Shown here in pieces: positions 63,532 to 64,000 of a stretch of DNA of 64,000 nt (positions within the stretch are counted from its first letter, which is position 1; the number at the start of each line of letters is the position of its first letter). A program made the translations under genes and the position numbers. The notes below the pieces were generated by a model. That model was not told where the DNA came from. It did no database searches and worked only from the letters and a program-made list of their open reading frames with translations. The DNA lies in NCBI GenBank assembly GCA_024681475.1, contig JAILAT010000013.1, forward strand, positions 78,386 to 142,385. The letters are read 5' to 3'. The stretch is from Bacteroidales bacterium (GTDB lineage Bacteria; Bacteroidota; Bacteroidia; Bacteroidales; P3).

Positions 63532-64000
63532 ATGTCCTCAAAGAAAAAATACACATTCATTGATTTGTTTGCAGGTATTGGCGGTTTTCATCAAGCCATG
63601 CACTCTGTGGGTGCGAGGTGTGTTTTTGCGAGTGAGTGGGATAAGAATGCCAGAATATCATATGAAGCGAACTATAAAGACATAGAGCCAAATCTATTCA
63701 AGAAGAATAGAAAGGGGGAGTATATGTATTTTAACGAAGACGTTAACGATGCCATTCCAAGCAAGATACCGAACTTCGACATATGCTGTGGAGGTTTTCC
63801 TTGTCAACCTTTCTCTGTGGCGGGTCTAAAACGTGGTTTTGAAGACACCCGTGGAACCTTATTCTTTAACATTGCAAATATTGTAAAAGAGAAAATTGAG
63901 GCAGGGCATCCACCAAGAGTATTGTTTCTAGAAAACGTCAGAGGTCTCAAGACCCATGATAAAGGTAAAACACTTAGTGTTATTCTTGCGACATTAAAAG
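63532..64000 (+). CDS. C5-cytosine DNA methyltransferase (partial, N-terminal part)
   Basis: 156 codons present; the rest, with the target recognition domain, lies beyond the window. Motif I FIDLFAGIGGF (residues 9-19), motif IV GGFPCQPFSVAG with the catalytic Cys (PCQPFS, 90-95) and motif VI LFLENVRGL (ENV, 134-136) are all intact. It would methylate cytosine C5 in a specific site. Starts 5 bp after the PIN gene stop. A second methyltransferase of another chemistry at 58934 belongs to the same operon. Confidence 0.9.
   Translation, partial: MSSKKKYTFIDLFAGIGGFHQAMHSVGARCVFASEWDKNARISYEANYKDIEPNLFKKNRKGEYMYFNEDVNDAIPSKIPNFDICCGGFPCQPFSVAGLKRGFEDTRGTLFFNIANIVKEKIEAGHPPRVLFLENVRGLKTHDKGKTLSVILATLK

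Overview
The window is a chromosomal segment of a member of the Bacteroidetes, most likely order Bacteroidales. The evidence is two secreted proteins ending in type IX secretion (T9SS) sorting domains, a TonB-receptor-like outer-membrane barrel protein, several Bacteroidetes-type lipoproteins (including one resembling DUF4292), and repeated promoters of the Bacteroidetes form TTTG-N19-21-TAnnTTTG. The family or genus cannot be fixed from the sequence alone.

Layout. (1) 1-18411, minus strand, AT-richer than the centre: a surface polysaccharide locus read from one promoter near 18.6 kb. In transcription order it holds UDP-glucose dehydrogenase, UDP-glucuronate 4-epimerase, the UDP-N-acetyl-L-fucosamine trio (fnlC, fnlB, fnlA), a short UDP-sugar dehydrogenase, rmlA, a flippase, a DegT aminotransferase, an ATP-grasp ligase, an RraA-like aldolase-fold protein, an acyltransferase, an SDR epimerase, a candidate glycosyltransferase, a CMP-sugar synthetase, an HpcH/HpaI aldolase and a PfkB sugar kinase (cut by the window edge). 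Three pieces of debris lie inside it: a broken macro-domain-like gene, a frameshifted HNH gene on the opposite strand, and a 40-codon scar carrying a foreign fnlB tail. (2) 18.4-58.3 kb, GC-rich: housekeeping backbone. It holds an outer-membrane barrel protein, tRNA-Gln, a RecD/Dda-like helicase, secG, rpmH, rlmD, apbE, yicC, T9SS cargo, TPR and DUF4292-like lipoproteins, tadA, rplM-rpsI-rpsB-tsf, RNase H, prmC; on the minus strand thyA, manC-like, asnS, ribD, yigZ, uvrD/pcrA and dtd; then rimP-nusA-infB. (3) 57.5-58.3 kb: a four-helix-bundle gene framed by repeats and ending in a 43-bp tandem array that touches the first base of tRNA-Arg(CCT). (4) 58.4-64.0 kb, strikingly AT-rich: a compact defence-like operon entering from the tRNA side. 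It begins with a deletion-fused remnant of an ATPase/DUF3226 pair, then an SPPY DNA methyltransferase, an unknown protein, an AAA+/ORC-like ATPase, a PIN-domain nuclease and a C5-cytosine methyltransferase cut by the window end.

The strongest candidates for something undescribed are the MTase-unknown-ATPase-PIN-C5 MTase operon, the repeat-framed four-helix-bundle element, and the aldolase/CMP-transferase/kinase group in the polysaccharide locus, which may make an unusual 3-deoxy-2-ulosonic acid.
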